Source: Schaedlerella glycyrrhizinilytica_A
Lineage (GTDB): Bacteria > Bacillota > Clostridia > Lachnospirales > Lachnospiraceae
Length of the DNA: 64,000 nucleotides
NCBI RefSeq assembly: GCF_042852765.1
Contig: NZ_AP031414.1
Strand: one strand, 5' to 3'
Positions 16,152 to 24,780 of the stretch are shown here, piece by piece. Both the position numbers and the translations under genes were made by a program. The notes under the pieces were generated by a model that made no database searches, was not told the origin of the DNA, and saw nothing but the letters and a program-made list of their open reading frames with translations. The first letter of the stretch is position 1. Every line of letters begins with the position of its first letter.

Positions 16152-17063
16152 TCAGCCTCTCAATTCTTCTATCATTTTTTCCACAATTTCTTCCGACTCC
16201 CCGGTCACCTTTACGATCTCCTCAATCGGCATATTCATCTCCAAAAGATTGGAAACCACTGTTTTGACTGCTTCCATTCGCCCTTCTTTCATTCCCGCTT
16301 TTAATCCCTCGGCTCTCCCCTCTTTTAAGCCTTCGGTTCGCCCCTCTCTTCTTGCCTTTCCTCTCTCAGCTTCAAACTCTTCTTCCATTAATTCGCGCAA
16401 TGCCTCGCACATCTTTTTATCCTCCCTGTTAAATTGTTGTGTATTTGCCCGCACAATCACATCCATCATCGATTGATACAGTACATTCTTTCCATGTTTT
16501 TGATATTCATCGATCAGTTTTCTCGCCATCTGGCGCTCATGCAGATTATTGGTCAGACTACGCAGCCACAGATTTTCTGACGGATCTAGTTGACTTGCCA
16601 CCAAAATCTGGATCGGGATCTGATCACCATACACATAGTAAATACCTTTTTCTGATTTGTGGATTTGATATTTTTTCACTTCTCTTAAGTGCCGGATCAG
16701 TTTTCTCGGATAATTCGTACTCACAAAAGTAATCGTCAGATCTTCAATTGAAATCGAATCCACATTTGCTACATCCGATTTGTAAAAACACGCATACCCG
16801 TACACTTTATAAAAATCATCCACACTCAGGTAATCCGTCGGACTTTTATACTCGATCACGTTATGCGTTCGAAAAATACGCCCGATATTTTTACGTATCC
16901 GTCTTTCTTTTTCCTTTTTGACCAAAACATCGATCGCCATCGGTTTGGTTCCCAGTTGATGTTCCGCTTCAAACGAAAAATACTTCGCCTCATCTCCCAA
17001 TTCAATCTGTATTCCTGCAAAGAATGCCGGATGCCATTGAATCGTCTGCTCCTTTTGCTCCAT
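16152..17063 (-). CDS. Rpn/PD-(D/E)XK-type recombination-promoting nuclease
   Basis: 303-aa protein of the Rpn/YhgA-like transposase-related nuclease family. The N-terminal half shows a PD-(D/E)XK-like arrangement: an Asp in MAIDVLV, then V-I-E-Y-K after an intervening helix. The C-terminus carries four or five EGR/EGLK-type short repeats and a helical tail, a feature of the family that expands and contracts. Such proteins are numerous in Lachnospiraceae; known Rpn proteins nick DNA and promote RecA-independent recombination, and some have been linked to phage defence. A good AAAGGAGG site precedes the ATG. Confidence 0.85.
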   Translation of the reverse strand: MEQKEQTIQWHPAFFAGIQIELGDEAKYFSFEAEHQLGTKPMAIDVLVKKEKERRIRKNIGRIFRTHNVIEYKSPTDYLSVDDFYKVYGYACFYKSDVANVDSISIEDLTITFVSTNYPRKLIRHLREVKKYQIHKSEKGIYYVYGDQIPIQILVASQLDPSENLWLRSLTNNLHERQMARKLIDEYQKHGKNVLYQSMMDVIVRANTQQFNREDKKMCEALRELMEEEFEAERGKARREGRTEGLKEGRAEGLKAGMKEGRMEAVKTVVSNLLEMNMPIEEIVKVTGESEEIVEKMIEELRG

Positions 17064-17101
17064 TTAGAACCTCCTTTTTTCTGTTGTATCAGGAGATTCC
17101 C

Positions 17102-17155
17102 TTTTTTCGGAAACTCCTGCTTAATAAGTGAATAAAAGCATGAATTTTCCGAAAA
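17102..17155. repeat. imperfect inverted repeat upstream of the Rpn gene
   Basis: TTTTTCGGAAA (about 17102-17112) and TTTCCGAAAAA (about 17145-17155), with an inner TGCTT/AAGCA pairing. The 395-base stretch 17064-17458 otherwise holds only AT-rich DNA and the tRNA promoter. Confidence 0.5.
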
Positions 17156-17398
17156 ACCAGAAGTGGGTTTAGATGCACAGTTACCAGAATCGAAACTGCA
17201 TATAGAAACTATGACTTTCGTATTTCAAATCTTTACACATTTAAAATATTTCGTCATATCGTCAAGAAAATAATGCTTTTGTATCAGTATACCATCTTCT
17301 TTTTCCAAATAAAAGATAGCGCTCTGATTTCATCATCAAATATTTTTATAAGGCGAACAGTAAAAAAAATGAAAATATAAAAAATTAAGACAGCAGCG

Positions 17399-17427
17399 TT
17401 GACGTGCAAAAACAGATTTGATATAAT
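17399..17427 (+). promoter_or_regulatory. promoter of tRNA-Cys
   Basis: TTGACG (17399-17404), 17-nt spacer, TATAAT (17422-17427). A small leader hairpin (GTGAGT/ACTCAC, 17436-17452) precedes the tRNA. Confidence 0.8.
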
Positions 17428-17458
17428 AATATTGTTGTGAGTGACTTACTCACGGTAA

Positions 17459-17530
17459 GGCGCAGTAGCCAAGTGGTAAGGCGTGGGTCTGCAACACCCT
17501 GATTCACCGGTTCAAATCCGGTCTGCGCCT
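17459..17530 (+). tRNA. tRNA-Cys (GCA)
   Basis: 72-nt cloverleaf: acceptor GGCGCAG/CTGCGCC with discriminator T at 17530, T-loop GGTTCAAATCC, anticodon GCA at 17491-17493. CCA is not encoded. Identical in sequence to the minus-strand tRNA at 35423-35494. Confidence 0.96.
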
Positions 17531-17533
17531 CTT

Positions 17534-17570
17534 AAAAAGCCCCGGAAATCGCAAAATTTCCGGGGCTTTT
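17534..17570. terminator. terminator after tRNA-Cys
   Basis: AGCCCCGGAAAT pairs with ATTTCCGGGGCT, with A and T runs on both sides, so it may serve both the tRNA and the convergent acetyltransferase gene. Confidence 0.85.
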
Positions 17571-17618
17571 CATAATGACCGCCTTATATTTTTTCATAAG
17601 TCTTCGTCCTTTGTGTAC

Positions 17619-18203
17619 TTACTTGTTTTCCCGTACAACCCGACACGGATTCCCATATGCGATAACATCATCCGGAACATCTTTTGTGACAACGCTTCCG
17701 GCTCCGATCACCACATTATTTCCGATCGTGACCCCCGGCATTATAATAACCCCGCCGCCAATCCAAACGTTATCGCCTATGATAACCGGCGCCGTCTGCG
17801 TTTTGCAAAACTCAAACGAGCCGTCTTCTTTCGGTTCTCCGAAACGATCGAATGCATTTGTCGGGTGAAACGCCGTATATATCTGAACATTCGGTGCAAT
17901 CAATGCGTTATCTCCGATGCGGATCTCATTGTCATCTAAAAAAGTACAGTTCATATTTACTTCACAGTTGTTTCCGAAATAAATATTATTGCCGTAATCC
18001 ACATAAAAAGGAGCCGTTATCCACAGATTTTTGCCTTTTCCGCCGAGTAATTCACATAATATCCTTTCTTTTTCTTCAAGATCCGACGATTTTGTCTGGT
18101 TATATTCCCTGACCAAATCTTTCGCCCTATGCCATTGAGTTAATAATTCCTCGTCTCCGCAATCATAAAGCTCACCTGCTAACATTTTTTCTCGTTCTGT
18201 CAT
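17619..18203 (-). CDS. maltose/galactoside-type sugar O-acetyltransferase
   Basis: 194-aa acetyl-CoA-dependent O-acetyltransferase of the LacA/Maa/NodL group. An N-terminal Mac domain (MTEREKMLAGELYDCGD) is followed by left-handed beta-helix hexapeptide repeats ending in a typical VVTKDVPDDVIAYGNPCRVVR tail. The catalytic His lies in TAFHPTN. Cytosolic; it probably detoxifies non-metabolised sugars, but the acceptor is not known. Converges on tRNA-Cys. Confidence 0.93.
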   Translation of the reverse strand: MTEREKMLAGELYDCGDEELLTQWHRAKDLVREYNQTKSSDLEEKERILCELLGGKGKNLWITAPFYVDYGNNIYFGNNCEVNMNCTFLDDNEIRIGDNALIAPNVQIYTAFHPTNAFDRFGEPKEDGSFEFCKTQTAPVIIGDNVWIGGGVIIMPGVTIGNNVVIGAGSVVTKDVPDDVIAYGNPCRVVRENK

Positions 18204-18267
18204 AATTACCTCCGCATAATCTTTCCACGATCCGGTACGAGTTTCTTTCCGGGATGGATAATATTTG

Positions 18268-19380
18268 TCACTCTACTTTCAGACTCTCGTCCAGGATCAA
18301 AAGTTCACCGTTGCGTTCTATAATCCCCGGCTGAACGACAACGATCTTCATGCCCTCCTGTAATTCCAGATACTGAGAAGCATATCCCCAGACTCTGATC
18401 TGATCGCCCTCTTCCAGCTCGACAGCCTCGCCGACTGTGCCATCCTCATTCAAATGCTGATTGGCAACACAATACAGCTGCCCTGTTTTATCCTCTGCGA
18501 TATAAAGCGAAATTTCCGAAGAGAGAGGTGTACCGGATAATTTTTCATATTCTCCGACTTCTTTGCTCCAAACAGTACCCTCACTATAAAAGCCGACGCT
18601 GAGATTCTCTTCATATCCCTCAATGATCGCATCGAAATTCTCTGCGTACGGTTCCATCTCCGACTGCACTTTCTGCTGATAAGCCGCAGTTTTCTCACTG
18701 GCTTCCTGCTGCTTTACTTCCTGCGGCTGATAATCCCGATATTCAAACACATTGTCAGAAGCCAGCGTGATCGTTGTACTATCCTCCATCAGCATCACTT
18801 TATAGACGGCAAGTTCATCATCCCCTACGGTACGGGTGATTGCAATGTTCCCGGCAGTACTGAATTTGTATCCATCCACATCTTCCAGAGCTTTCTGCAG
18901 AGCATCATCTGCCATTGCACAATTGATCCCGTTCAGCGTGACAAAAAAATCCGGATCCGGCATATCTTTTTTTGCCGAATATTCCAGTTCGATCACGGTT
19001 CCGCCATCAGCCGGGCTGCACGGTTCCGTTCCATCATTAACGATCGCCGCATCCAGTTCGTGTTCATCTTTCGCAAACTCACCGTAGATACGTTCCCCCG
19101 GCTGAAGCAGCACTTCTGCCGCCTCGTACTCTTCCGTCTCCAGACTCCACCCTGCCTGAACCAATTTCGCAGTCTCCAACGGAAGAGTATAATAAGTTCC
19201 ATCCAATACAAGCTCCGGTGTTCCGTCATTTTTCAACTGGGATAAAATCGCTTCATCCGTACATCCTTCTGCATTTCCGATCCCTTTCTCTTCCGGCTCC
19301 TGCGGTTTGGAACCGCATCCTGCAAGCATACTGCACACAAATACACTCCCCGCCAATAACATGATCCACTGTTTTTTCAT
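18268..19380 (-). CDS. lipoprotein of unknown function
   Basis: 370-aa secreted lipoprotein: signal peptide MKKQWIMLLAGSVFVCS with lipobox L-A-G-C. The ATG at 19380 follows GAGGAGGAG; an 18-residue upstream extension has no site. The mature part has an acidic linker followed by a domain rich in Glu and Tyr. The C-terminal 120 residues (YCVANQHLNEDGT, then VWGYASQYLELQEGMKIVVVQPG) look like an OB-type fold. I do not recognise the family. A promoter lies at 19538-19566. Confidence 0.75.
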   Translation of the reverse strand: MKKQWIMLLAGSVFVCSMLAGCGSKPQEPEEKGIGNAEGCTDEAILSQLKNDGTPELVLDGTYYTLPLETAKLVQAGWSLETEEYEAAEVLLQPGERIYGEFAKDEHELDAAIVNDGTEPCSPADGGTVIELEYSAKKDMPDPDFFVTLNGINCAMADDALQKALEDVDGYKFSTAGNIAITRTVGDDELAVYKVMLMEDSTTITLASDNVFEYRDYQPQEVKQQEASEKTAAYQQKVQSEMEPYAENFDAIIEGYEENLSVGFYSEGTVWSKEVGEYEKLSGTPLSSEISLYIAEDKTGQLYCVANQHLNEDGTVGEAVELEEGDQIRVWGYASQYLELQEGMKIVVVQPGIIERNGELLILDESLKVE

Positions 19381-19482
19381 CGCATCTCCTCCTCTTACTG
19401 CCGCACGATCCTTTTTGCAATATACAAAGGACATACGACCAAAGGGAATCTTCCTCTCTGATCGTATGTTCTCTTACACTGA

Positions 19483-19518
19483 CATCTGCACCGATATACA
19501 AAAGGATTATGCCTTTAT
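19483..19518 (-). repeat. short dispersed motif, copy 4 (5' UTR of the lipoprotein gene)
   Basis: Minus strand reads GGCATAATCC then TTTTGTATATCGGTGCAG, a diverged version of the TTGTAYAYCGACGCTA motif seen at three other places. It lies between the predicted transcription start (about 19531) and the lipoprotein start. Confidence 0.35.
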
Positions 19519-19537
19519 GTATCGATACTTTTATTTG

Positions 19538-19566
19538 ATTATATCAACTTCCTCCGGCTTTTACAA
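19538..19566 (-). promoter_or_regulatory. promoter of the lipoprotein gene
   Basis: TTGTAA (19566-19561), 17-nt spacer, TATAAT (19543-19538) on the minus strand, giving a 5' UTR of about 150 nt. Confidence 0.65.
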
Positions 19567-19617
19567 CGAAAATGCCAGATCATAAGCAATTTCACAGCCG
19601 GAATGATCACTCTGTTT

Positions 19618-19674
19618 TTAATTTCGCACGTTCCATATGGAATAAAGTAAATAATGCTTCATACTTTTATCCAT
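19618..19674 (-). CDS. small ORF (18 codons) or frameshifted remnant
   Basis: A textbook AAGGAGGA site (near 19682-19687) stands 7 bases before an ATG that opens only 18 codons (MDKSMKHYLLYSIWNVRN). The +1 frame gives KYEALFTLFHMERAKLKTE, which looks more protein-like, so a one-base deletion after AAAA may have broken a longer original. The rest of 19675-19928 shows only AT-rich DNA and the terminator of the DUF4397 gene. I cannot tell a real peptide from a remnant. Confidence 0.35.
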   Translation of the reverse strand: MDKSMKHYLLYSIWNVRN

Positions 19675-19873
19675 TTTTCTTCCTCCTTGCAAAATGCTTT
19701 CGCATTACATATTAGAAGATATTGTACCACTTTCAAAAAAATTTACTTTGAAAAACAAGATATTTTATTGTTTTTTTATTTTCGCACTTACACATCACAC
19801 TTACACACTTTTTACCTACGCTATAATTAATCTACGTTGCATAGGAAATCTCATTTCTTATGCGAAAGACAAA

Positions 19874-19916
19874 CAAAAAGGAAGCCGGGAACTCACGATC
19901 ATGCTCCCGGCTTCCC
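19874..19916 (-). terminator. terminator of the DUF4397 gene
   Basis: GGAAGCCGGGA (19880-19890) pairs with TCCCGGCTTCC (19905-19915); minus-strand T run follows. Confidence 0.85.
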
Positions 19917-19928
19917 TCACTATTTTCC

Positions 19929-20912
19929 CTAATCTGCCAACAACGAATAATCTTCCGTGAACACGCCGTTCAGCCCCGGAAATACATACGCATCCCCGAT
20001 CACATACAGCGTATACATTTTTCCCGGTTCCACCCACTCGGTCAGATCAAAGATTTCCGCTCCGCTCTCCGCCTCCGTAACGAGGAACATCTGCTGTCCC
20101 TCCATAAACTGCCGGTACGCGGATACGCTCTTAAACCGAAGATCATCAAATACGATCCGCCCGGTGCGGTTCACCACGTCGATCGCAGGCGCATTGTAAG
20201 AAAGATTCGCCGCGCGGACACAGGCGAAATTCTGCATCTGGTTTCTGCATGGAAAATCAGGAACAAGTACCATTGCGATCCCATTCATGCCATTTACAAG
20301 CGCAATGGTATACACATCTCCGTCATTGAACAAGAACCGCTCCCGCGCCAGCACAGCTCCTCTTCTTCCGGCTTCGCTCACAAGGATCTGCTTAAATCCG
20401 GTCGTCTCTGTATAATAAGAAGTGACTTCGCCGTATGGCACTTGATGCGCCACTGTCTTATTCCCGATAGAAATGTTCACCGGATCAAATCCCGCCGCCG
20501 CATTCAAAAAACGGATGGTACAATAAGAGGGACGGTTGTTTGAGCCTCCCGGTATATTTCCCGGGAAGACCGGAATCGGATACACCGCGATCGGCGGCCA
20601 CTGTCCCCCAGGAAATCCTCCCGGTCTGTTCGGTCGATTCGGGCGGTTTGGTCGCCCTCCATTTCCACCGCCGGACGGCGGCATCGACGGAAGCGACGGG
20701 GTCGGCAGCGGATAATCCGGATTTTCCCCCGGTATAAACGGAAACTCCATGTCAGGAAATTCCATCTCCGGGAAATCCCCGTCCGGCATCCCCTCGTTTT
20801 CTCCCGGCGGCGGACCAAATTCCGGTGTTTCCGGAGATAATTCTGCTCTTCTCCTTTGATCTTCCCGCGGTTCTTCGTTTGATTTCTGCATATTTTCATT
20901 TTGGTCTGGCAT
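19929..20912 (-). CDS. DUF4397-domain protein with proline-rich N-terminus
   Basis: 327-aa protein. Residues 1-140 are low complexity: acidic/Pro-rich, then an (PNR)n-PGGFPGG stretch. The C-terminal 190 residues (CTIRFLNAAAGFDPVNISIGNKTVAHQVPYGEVTSYY) match the DUF4397 beta-sandwich fold, found in cell-surface and spore-coat-associated proteins. No signal peptide or anchor is visible, which together with the Pro/Gly-rich region could suit a spore-coat or exosporium protein; that is inference. Start at the ATG 20910-20912 with an AAAGGGA site. Confidence 0.75.
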   Translation of the reverse strand: MPDQNENMQKSNEEPREDQRRRAELSPETPEFGPPPGENEGMPDGDFPEMEFPDMEFPFIPGENPDYPLPTPSLPSMPPSGGGNGGRPNRPNRPNRPGGFPGGQWPPIAVYPIPVFPGNIPGGSNNRPSYCTIRFLNAAAGFDPVNISIGNKTVAHQVPYGEVTSYYTETTGFKQILVSEAGRRGAVLARERFLFNDGDVYTIALVNGMNGIAMVLVPDFPCRNQMQNFACVRAANLSYNAPAIDVVNRTGRIVFDDLRFKSVSAYRQFMEGQQMFLVTEAESGAEIFDLTEWVEPGKMYTLYVIGDAYVFPGLNGVFTEDYSLLAD

Positions 20913-21008
20913 GACACGATTCCCTTTCTGCACATCAGTTCTACAATACTGTATGATATGCAGATCTCGTCTGAATTGTGCCTGCCGGAATATCTTTTAT
21001 TTTCCTGC

Positions 21009-21066
21009 TGTCGATATACAAGGCGTATACGCTTACTCACTGACGGCAGCGTCGATATACACCGCC
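21009..21066 (-). repeat. short dispersed motif, copy 3 (upstream of the DUF4397 gene)
   Basis: Two related half-copies on the minus strand: GGTGTATATCGACGCTGCC and CCTTGTATATCGACAGCA, separated by about 20 bases that include a GCGTATACGC palindrome. Confidence 0.4.
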
Positions 21067-21070
21067 GCTA

Positions 21071-21724
21071 TCAAAGCATCAGTTCCGCCGCTTCCCTGTA
21101 ATCCCGCACTTTCCGGTCTGCTTCGGAGACATCCTGTTTGATTCTGGAGCCGCAGTAAGCGATCACTTTACATCCCGCAGATTTTCCGGCAAGGATTCCG
21201 TTTTTAGAATCTTCTATCACAACCGTTGTCTCCACATCCGCACGCATGATCTCCAACGCTTTCAGATACAGATCCGGCGCCGGTTTTGCTTTTCCTGCCG
21301 ATTCTTTTCCCAGAATGACCTTAAAATACTTCCCAAGCCCGAGATGGCTTACAATTTGTTCCACATACGATGTGCTTGACGAAGACACGACCGCCAGTTC
21401 GATATCCTGCCTGTTCATTTCTTCCAGAAATGCAGTCAGCCCCGGCATTTCGCTGATATTCTCCATTGAAAATTCTTCGTCAAACTGCCTGCGCTGTCCG
21501 TCGATCAATTCTTGAACAGAATATTGCTCCAGACCAAATTGTCTTCTCACTTTCTCCGTAATACTTTCAATATCACTGCCAACCAGATACGCCAGATCAT
21601 CGATCGTTGTATCGATACCCAATAATTTCAGATAATGAACCAGACTCGTTAAGTAGATCATTTCACTGTCCACCAGAACACCGTCACAGTCCATCAATAT
21701 CGTCTTTATTCTCTGCTCACCCAT
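21071..21724 (-). CDS. HAD-superfamily phosphatase (subfamily IA, beta-phosphoglucomutase-like)
   Basis: 217-aa HAD enzyme: motif I MDCDGVLVDSE (nucleophile in DCD), motif II Ser in VVSSSS, motif III Lys in GKAKPAPD and motif IV VIEDSKNG. The helical cap sits between motifs I and II. Related proteins are phosphosugar phosphatases or mutases; the assignment cannot be refined. It follows the PTS operon on the same strand but lies behind that operon's terminator, so it is probably transcribed separately. Confidence 0.88.
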   Translation of the reverse strand: MGEQRIKTILMDCDGVLVDSEMIYLTSLVHYLKLLGIDTTIDDLAYLVGSDIESITEKVRRQFGLEQYSVQELIDGQRRQFDEEFSMENISEMPGLTAFLEEMNRQDIELAVVSSSSTSYVEQIVSHLGLGKYFKVILGKESAGKAKPAPDLYLKALEIMRADVETTVVIEDSKNGILAGKSAGCKVIAYCGSRIKQDVSEADRKVRDYREAAELML

Positions 21725-21796
21725 ACTTCTTTTTCACTCCTCCAACAGGTTGTAATCTCCTGCAAATCAAGACACTTTTTTCACATACACGACAGT

Positions 21797-21832
21797 CAAA
21801 AGGACCGTCCGAAAATGATCCGGACGGTCCCT
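21797..21832 (-). terminator. terminator of the PTS operon
   Basis: GGACCGTCCG (from 21802) pairs with CGGACGGTCC (to 21830); a short T run follows on the minus strand, just after the BtpA stop codon. Confidence 0.75.
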
Positions 21833-21839
21833 GCATTTT

Positions 21840-22658
21840 TTAAAGATTTGCTCTGAACTCTTTTAATTTGTCCATAAAGCGGCGTACCCGCTCTTTGTCT
21901 ACCGGATTTTCAAATACTCCGTCTTTCTTTAACGATGTCGCGATAAATGCCGCGTCTACTACGGAAAATGTCTGTTCGATCGTCTCATATTTCACGCCTG
22001 TGGAAGCGACCAGAACCATATCCGGCATGCTTTCCCTCAAGCCATTCAGCAGATCCATGTCAACCGGCTGTCCCGCGGTTGCCCCCGGCACTGCAAATCC
22101 ATCCGGAAGATTCATAAAATGAGCTGCTTTTGCAGATTCCAGCGGATCTCTTCCACCGATGTCCGCACTGGATTCCGGAACAACACCGTGGATCATTTTT
22201 ACATTGTCTGCATGAAGATTATGACGTAATCTTACATAATCACCGATCGACGCATTCACCAGACCGAGATTGCCCGAATAAACACCGGAAAATGTGCCTC
22301 TCGTCCACTGCGCCCCTGTGGTAGCGCAGAGTGCGATACTGTCTGTCGGACTGCTGATCACATTTGCACCGTAAGGCACTTTGATCTCCGGCTGGAGTTT
22401 TCCCATCAGGAATGCCATCGCGGAAACGATCTCTTTCGACGGATTCTGCTGATAAGGAAAACTAAATTCGTTGGAAAACTGCAGCGCGTCAATTCCGCCC
22501 TCCTGCAATGCATGGATATCGTCCACTGCCATTTCATATACTTTGTTCATGCCTCCCTCGGCATCATACAAAGGATCTCCCGGCAAAGCCTTTAAATGCA
22601 CAAGTCCGATTGCTGCCTTTTCTGTTCCGATCACATCTGTCAACCATGTTTTTCTCAT
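21840..22658 (-). CDS. BtpA/SgcQ-family protein
   Basis: 272-aa TIM-barrel protein of the BtpA/SgcQ family (PF03437). BtpA was described in photosystem I biogenesis, but SgcQ-type members accompany carbohydrate PTS operons in bacteria, with unproven enzyme activity. Typical segments: IGLVHLKALPGDPLY, GGIDALQFSNEFSFPY and VLVASTGVKYETIEQ. Last gene of the IIA-IIB-IIC-IID-BtpA operon, 31 bases after IID, suggesting a role in breakdown of the imported sugar phosphate. Confidence 0.85.
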   Translation of the reverse strand: MRKTWLTDVIGTEKAAIGLVHLKALPGDPLYDAEGGMNKVYEMAVDDIHALQEGGIDALQFSNEFSFPYQQNPSKEIVSAMAFLMGKLQPEIKVPYGANVISSPTDSIALCATTGAQWTRGTFSGVYSGNLGLVNASIGDYVRLRHNLHADNVKMIHGVVPESSADIGGRDPLESAKAAHFMNLPDGFAVPGATAGQPVDMDLLNGLRESMPDMVLVASTGVKYETIEQTFSVVDAAFIATSLKKDGVFENPVDKERVRRFMDKLKEFRANL

Positions 22659-22689
22659 TTTTTTGCTTCTCCTTTTCTATCCGATTTTC

Positions 22690-23541
22690 TTATAAAATTC
22701 CGATTGCCGCTGCTGCCACTGAAATGACGATCAGGATCGCCATGATCTTAAAGATACTTACATTTTTCTTCATCAATCCAAAGCACAACAATACAAATCC
22801 AACGCTCAGCATGCCAGGTAAAATGGAATCCAGCAATTCCTGGATCACAACGCTCGTGTCATTGATATGTATTTCCAACGGAGTTATGATATTAACATTG
22901 TTCACCATCATCGCGCCTGCGATCGTCATACCAAGAATAGACAAGCTGTTTGTGATTTTTCTCATAATAGAGGCATCTGTAATTTTAGCAAATACGTTCT
23001 GTCCTAATTTATATCCGTTGAAGAATGTAAAATATCCCATCAGCGCAATATAAATTCCCATGATAAGCGTGTAGAAAAACGGCGCCGCGATATTTCCGTC
23101 CAATGTCATATCCACAAAAATAGCCAGAAGCACGGTGGAAACAAGACCTTGTGTGATCGTATCTCCAATTCCTGCCAACGGTCCCATCAGACCTACTTTC
23201 ACACTGTTGATCGTCTCATCGGTAATATTTTCATCCCCGTTCGCTTTCTTTTCTTCCATCGAACAAACGATTCCGGGTATAAACGCTCCCCAGTTATTCT
23301 CTGTATTGAAAAATACCATATGACGTTTTAATGCCGCCGCACGTTCTTCCTTTGTTTTATACAGCCGGTTGATGATCGGAGTCATTGCATGGCAGAATCC
23401 CAAAGACATCAGACGTTCATAGCTCAGACAACTTTCCGAAGTTGACTCCCACAGCAAAAAACAGTGCCACAAATCCTTTTTTCTCAGTTTTCTATCATTA
23501 TTTTCCGCATTCTGCTCAACAGCTCTTACTTTCTCTGCCAT
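22690..23541 (-). CDS. PTS mannose/fructose/sorbose-family IID component
   Basis: 283-aa membrane subunit of a mannose-family phosphotransferase permease. Typical features are the N-terminal KKDLWHCFLLWE, FNTENNWGAFIPGIVCSMEE and VGLMGPLAGIGDTITQG segments, with hydrophobic helices in the C-terminal half. It starts two bases after the IIC stop codon. Together with IIC it forms the transport channel; the sugar is unknown. Confidence 0.93.
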   Translation of the reverse strand: MAEKVRAVEQNAENNDRKLRKKDLWHCFLLWESTSESCLSYERLMSLGFCHAMTPIINRLYKTKEERAAALKRHMVFFNTENNWGAFIPGIVCSMEEKKANGDENITDETINSVKVGLMGPLAGIGDTITQGLVSTVLLAIFVDMTLDGNIAAPFFYTLIMGIYIALMGYFTFFNGYKLGQNVFAKITDASIMRKITNSLSILGMTIAGAMMVNNVNIITPLEIHINDTSVVIQELLDSILPGMLSVGFVLLCFGLMKKNVSIFKIMAILIVISVAAAAIGIL

Positions 23542-23543
23542 TT

Positions 23544-24296
23544 CTAACCCTCACTTTCTGTCAGTTTATCCAACCGCAATGTTACATACAATACTGCACA
23601 GGCAATTCCCAATACTGCACAGGCGATAATGCTCATATGCAGATAAGCAACACACAAATATCCAATTGCGATAAACGGAGCGAATTTCATATTGAATACC
23701 GTTTTCAACATCATCGCGATTCCCAATGCCGGCAGTACCATTCCAACGGTTGTCAGCGCGGTCGTCACAAATGCCGGAATGCTGTTCATGAAACTCTCCA
23801 GATACCCGGATCCGAAATATACCGCTACAAATGCCGGGATTCCGTATAACACAAATGTCAATAACTGCGGAAGCAGCCAGTTAAAGATCCAGATTTTCTT
23901 TGTTTCCCCTTTTTCGATATATTTATCAGCCATATGTACAAAGGAAACACTTACGGTCATAAAAATGTTGCTTGCGATCAGTCCCAATGTTCCAAGCGTC
24001 ACTGCGATCGTAACCGCGATCTCCGGAGTCTGATGCGCACCGATACATACCGCCGTAGCGATAATGCTCGCATAGCATTTATCATAAGAAGCAATTCCTC
24101 CGACGGTTACATTTCCCATATACAACAGCTGAATGGTCGCTCCGATCATCGCGCCGGACTTCCAGTCGCCCATCAGGATTCCGGTTATCGTTCCCGTCAC
24201 CAACGGCGCCCCTCTGATGATCCAGCAAAAATATTCGTTAAATACTCTACCATTCATAAATGCCCATATCGATACTAGAATTGACTGAATCAGCAT
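23544..24296 (-). CDS. PTS mannose/fructose/sorbose-family IIC component
   Basis: 250-aa polytopic channel subunit of the mannose-family PTS; hydrophobic throughout, with the GTITGILMGDWKSGAMIGATIQLLYMG region typical of IIC. It overlaps IIB by 7 bases. The two membrane subunits are intact, so the permease should be functional. Confidence 0.92.
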   Translation of the reverse strand: MLIQSILVSIWAFMNGRVFNEYFCWIIRGAPLVTGTITGILMGDWKSGAMIGATIQLLYMGNVTVGGIASYDKCYASIIATAVCIGAHQTPEIAVTIAVTLGTLGLIASNIFMTVSVSFVHMADKYIEKGETKKIWIFNWLLPQLLTFVLYGIPAFVAVYFGSGYLESFMNSIPAFVTTALTTVGMVLPALGIAMMLKTVFNMKFAPFIAIGYLCVAYLHMSIIACAVLGIACAVLYVTLRLDKLTESEG

Positions 24297-24769
24297 GTTT
24301 TTCCCTCCTCGTACATTGTCTGCCTGTCATTCGGCGTTACCTGAAAATATACTTTTACTCCGCTTTCCTGCATTTCTTTCAGCGTTTTCTTTTCTTCTTC
24401 ACTTGCCGAAATGTTTTTAAACAATTTTTTTCGCTCCGCGTTTGCTCCCATACCGCCGACATTCAGTTCACGATGCTGAAGACCCGCGTCAAACAACTGT
24501 TTTGCGACCATCGGATATTTCACAAGGATCAACGTGTTCTTATCGGATTCATCATACTCTTTTACCAGTTTCAGTATCTGATCTGTTCCTGTGATCACAA
24601 GTTCTGTGTCCGGAGGCGCTACCATTTTCATCACATTTGTGATAAATACATCTTTGGAAACCACATCGTCTACGATCCAGATTCGTTTGATCGAAAGACT
24701 CTTTGCCCACGCCGCTACAATCTGTCCATGAATCAGACGATCATCGATTCTCACCATTTTTACACTCAT
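24290..24769 (-). CDS. PTS mannose/fructose/sorbose-family IIB component
   Basis: 159-aa cytosolic phosphocarrier. The N-terminal RIDDRLIHGQIVAAW carries the phosphorylated His (residue 14). It transfers phosphate from IIA to the sugar at the IIC/IID channel. It lies 11 bases after IIA. Confidence 0.94.
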   Translation of the reverse strand: MSVKMVRIDDRLIHGQIVAAWAKSLSIKRIWIVDDVVSKDVFITNVMKMVAPPDTELVITGTDQILKLVKEYDESDKNTLILVKYPMVAKQLFDAGLQHRELNVGGMGANAERKKLFKNISASEEEKKTLKEMQESGVKVYFQVTPNDRQTMYEEGKTC

Positions 24770-24780
24770 TTTCCTACCTC

